A DNA stretch of 64,000 nt from Anisakis pegreffii (taxonomy: Eukaryota > Nematoda > Chromadorea > Rhabditida > Anisakidae). Location: the NCBI GenBank assembly GCA_035041965.1, contig JAPYMA010000169.1, forward strand, positions 1-64,000, read 5' to 3'. Each line of letters begins with the position of its first letter. Positions within the stretch are counted from its first letter, which is position 1. Under the pieces are notes generated by a model, which saw nothing but the letters and a program-made list of their open reading frames with translations, searched no databases and had not been told where the DNA came from. Positions 62,397 to 64,000 of the stretch are shown here, in pieces. A program made the position numbers and the translations under genes.

Positions 62397-63942
62397 TTAG
62401 GCACAACACGAAAGGAGTGTTGACGCGACCGATGAACCTGAAAATTGCTTAGAATTCAGTTGCAGAATTAGGAATGCAAATCGGTTCCAATCAGTGAGAT
62501 GCCGTTCTTAAAAAAAAAATTGTATAGGGGAAAGAAACAACTGCATTTGATATTAATTTGGAAGAAATTGTTAAGTGGAGAGAGAATTTTCATTCCACAA
62601 CCATATTTGAAGAACGTTTTTCTGCAAATGCTAGCTAAATAATAGTGAGAGAAGGTGCTATCAAATTTGGAGTTGTTCAGTTGAATTAGCTTGAAACTTT
62701 TCACTGATTTTCACGATGGTGAATCTTTGACAGCACATTGAGGTTATACTCGAAAGGAAACATTCTTACCACAACTCGACTCACAACCGGATGAGTAGTA
62801 ACGATAGCCTGAAATCAACTGATAAGAAAGTAGAATCAAAAGATAATGCTAATTGATCATCCACAACAGGAGTACTGAGAAATGGCAGATAGTTTGCACA
62901 CACTTAACAACTGAATCACCACTGATTTTGTTTTTAAATTCGCTCGGATTACTGATCGAAATTCAACTGCACATTCATAACGCTTCATCTAAAATCACTG
63001 GAAAACGATATCCTTCAAAAGACATTTCTCACAGACCTGACGATGGCTGCGAATACTGGGCCATCGGTTGAGAATAGCGCATAGAAGGTTGCGAGTATTG
63101 TACGGAAGGCTGGGAGTACGCTACTGCGGGCTGAGAATATTGTGCTGCGGGTTGTGAGTATTGAACAGCTGGTTGAGAGTACTGTACGGAGGGCTGGGAA
63201 TACTGCACAGCTGGTTGAGAGTATTGTACGGAAGTTCGCGAGTACTGCATGCCGGTCGGTTGCAGGTATGTTGCTGATGACCGGACGGATGGCTGTGAAT
63301 ACTGAACGGATGGCTGTGAATACTGAACGGATGGCTGTGAATACTGAACGGATGGCTGCGAATATTGTTGACCTTGCACTGAAAATTGAAGGTGGAAGTT
63401 GGGCTTAAAGATAGCGTGACATACAATTTATTGCGCACTCATTCGTCACTTCATCATGTGCAGATACTCTAATTCTATTCACTTAAAACTGCATTCGGAT
63501 GTAAACAGCTGATCGAGTATTGCAATCAAATACTATCAGTCAGTATGAACATACAGTAAGAAATTGACGGTAAACTATAGCCCATTGATCCGCCCAAAGA
63601 TGTCAAAGAACCGGGTCCTGAAAAATGCATTACCATAAGATCGAGATGAAGAACTGAGCACAAAAATATTTCTGAATTACCTTCATATCTCGTGTGGATT
63701 ACTCCATTCTAAATCCTAACCTCACTGTCTCTAGTATTTAATTCAATCACTTTACTGCATGTCACCAGAACAGATTTCAACAGTGACCAACAAATACGCG
63801 AAATTATAGATGCTCTTTTATGAATATTCAACAATTAACACAAACCATAGCTATACGATGGATAACCGCCAAATGATGAAGAACATCCGAAACTAAGACA
63901 GATCGTCTGAAAATTCAGTATAAAGCAGAGCATAACAAGCAT
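62397..63942 (-). CDS. Secreted YSQP-heptad repeat protein (five exons, complete)
   Basis: Exons 63942-63846, 63617-63576, 63378-63037, 62808-62770 and 62437-62397 are all joined in phase 1 and give 186 residues ending at TAA. The ATG lies 8 bases behind TAATTCCAG, a likely trans-splice site. A signal peptide (MLVMLCFILNFQTICLSFGC) is followed by a Gly/Ser/Tyr segment (SSSFGGYPSYSYGPGS). A 113-codon exon then carries about 15 copies of a Tyr-Ser-Gln-Pro-(Ser/Ala)-Val-Gln heptad encoded by a 21-bp repeat, with one irregular centre (SATYLQPTGMQYS). The C-terminus is cysteine-rich (SSGCESSCGSS, LLSCCA). Low-complexity Tyr/Gln/Pro repeats with flanking cysteines suit an extracellular matrix, cuticle, eggshell or adhesive protein, with Tyr or Cys cross-links; that role is inferred. 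Weakest junction: the GTTTAC donor at 63575. Confidence 0.8.
63044..63370. repeat. 21-bp coding tandem repeat (YSQP heptads)
   Basis: On the plus strand it reads as repeated (g)aatactgaacggatggctgt. The four copies nearest the 5' end of the exon (63285-63365) are almost identical, so they were amplified recently, whereas those toward 63060 have diverged. Confidence 0.92.
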
Positions 63943-64000
63943 CAACAAATCTGGAATTACTGAATCGTGTAAGAGATGATGAACGATAAAACGATGGCAA

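Overview
The window is AT-rich eukaryotic DNA that reads best as a nematode (probably chromadorean) genome. The case rests on four things seen in the sequence. (1) Genes are split into short exons with GT..TTTCAG-type introns. (2) Several start codons follow a splice-acceptor-like TTTCAG/TTCTAG by only 1-25 bases with no coding exon before it, as expected for spliced-leader trans-splicing. (3) There is a secreted pepsin-inhibitor-3 family gene, a family known from nematodes. (4) Small genes sit in long non-coding stretches rich in foldback elements and short-period tandem arrays. I cannot name the genus.

Layout. 1-5.6 kb: non-coding, with a GC-rich foldback and a 230-bp GA-rich satellite pair. 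5.6-6.7 kb (+): complete RNA polymerase II subunit RPB7. 8.3-9.8 kb (+): complete pepsin-inhibitor-3-like secreted protein. 16.0-18.3 kb (-): a phase-consistent four-exon gene for a secreted basic, cysteine-containing protein, possibly a cystine-knot cytokine. 18.3-25.5 kb: no convincing gene, but three foldback elements, one with a 10-bp target-site duplication. 25.5-38.6 kb (+): exons of a large unrecognised gene with a disordered, polyproline-containing middle and a helical C-terminal part. 39.8-40.8 kb (-): two-exon multi-pass membrane protein, weakly Bax-inhibitor-1-like. 41.5-44.8 kb (+): ten-exon protein with about four tandem RING-like zinc modules. 47.9-50.2 kb (-): five exons of an unrecognised protein whose phases all join. 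53.4-56.3 kb (-): another unrecognised multi-exon gene starting behind a likely trans-splice site. 62.4-63.9 kb (-): complete five-exon gene for a secreted YSQP-heptad repeat protein.

Nothing suggests a functional cluster: a core transcription subunit, secreted effectors or matrix proteins, a ubiquitin-ligase-like protein and unknowns lie side by side on both strands. The most interesting items are the tandem-RING protein, the secreted four-exon candidate cytokine, the YSQP repeat protein, and TA-flanked GC-rich miniature elements. Exon models were built by eye from splice signals, reading frame and phase; no search was run.
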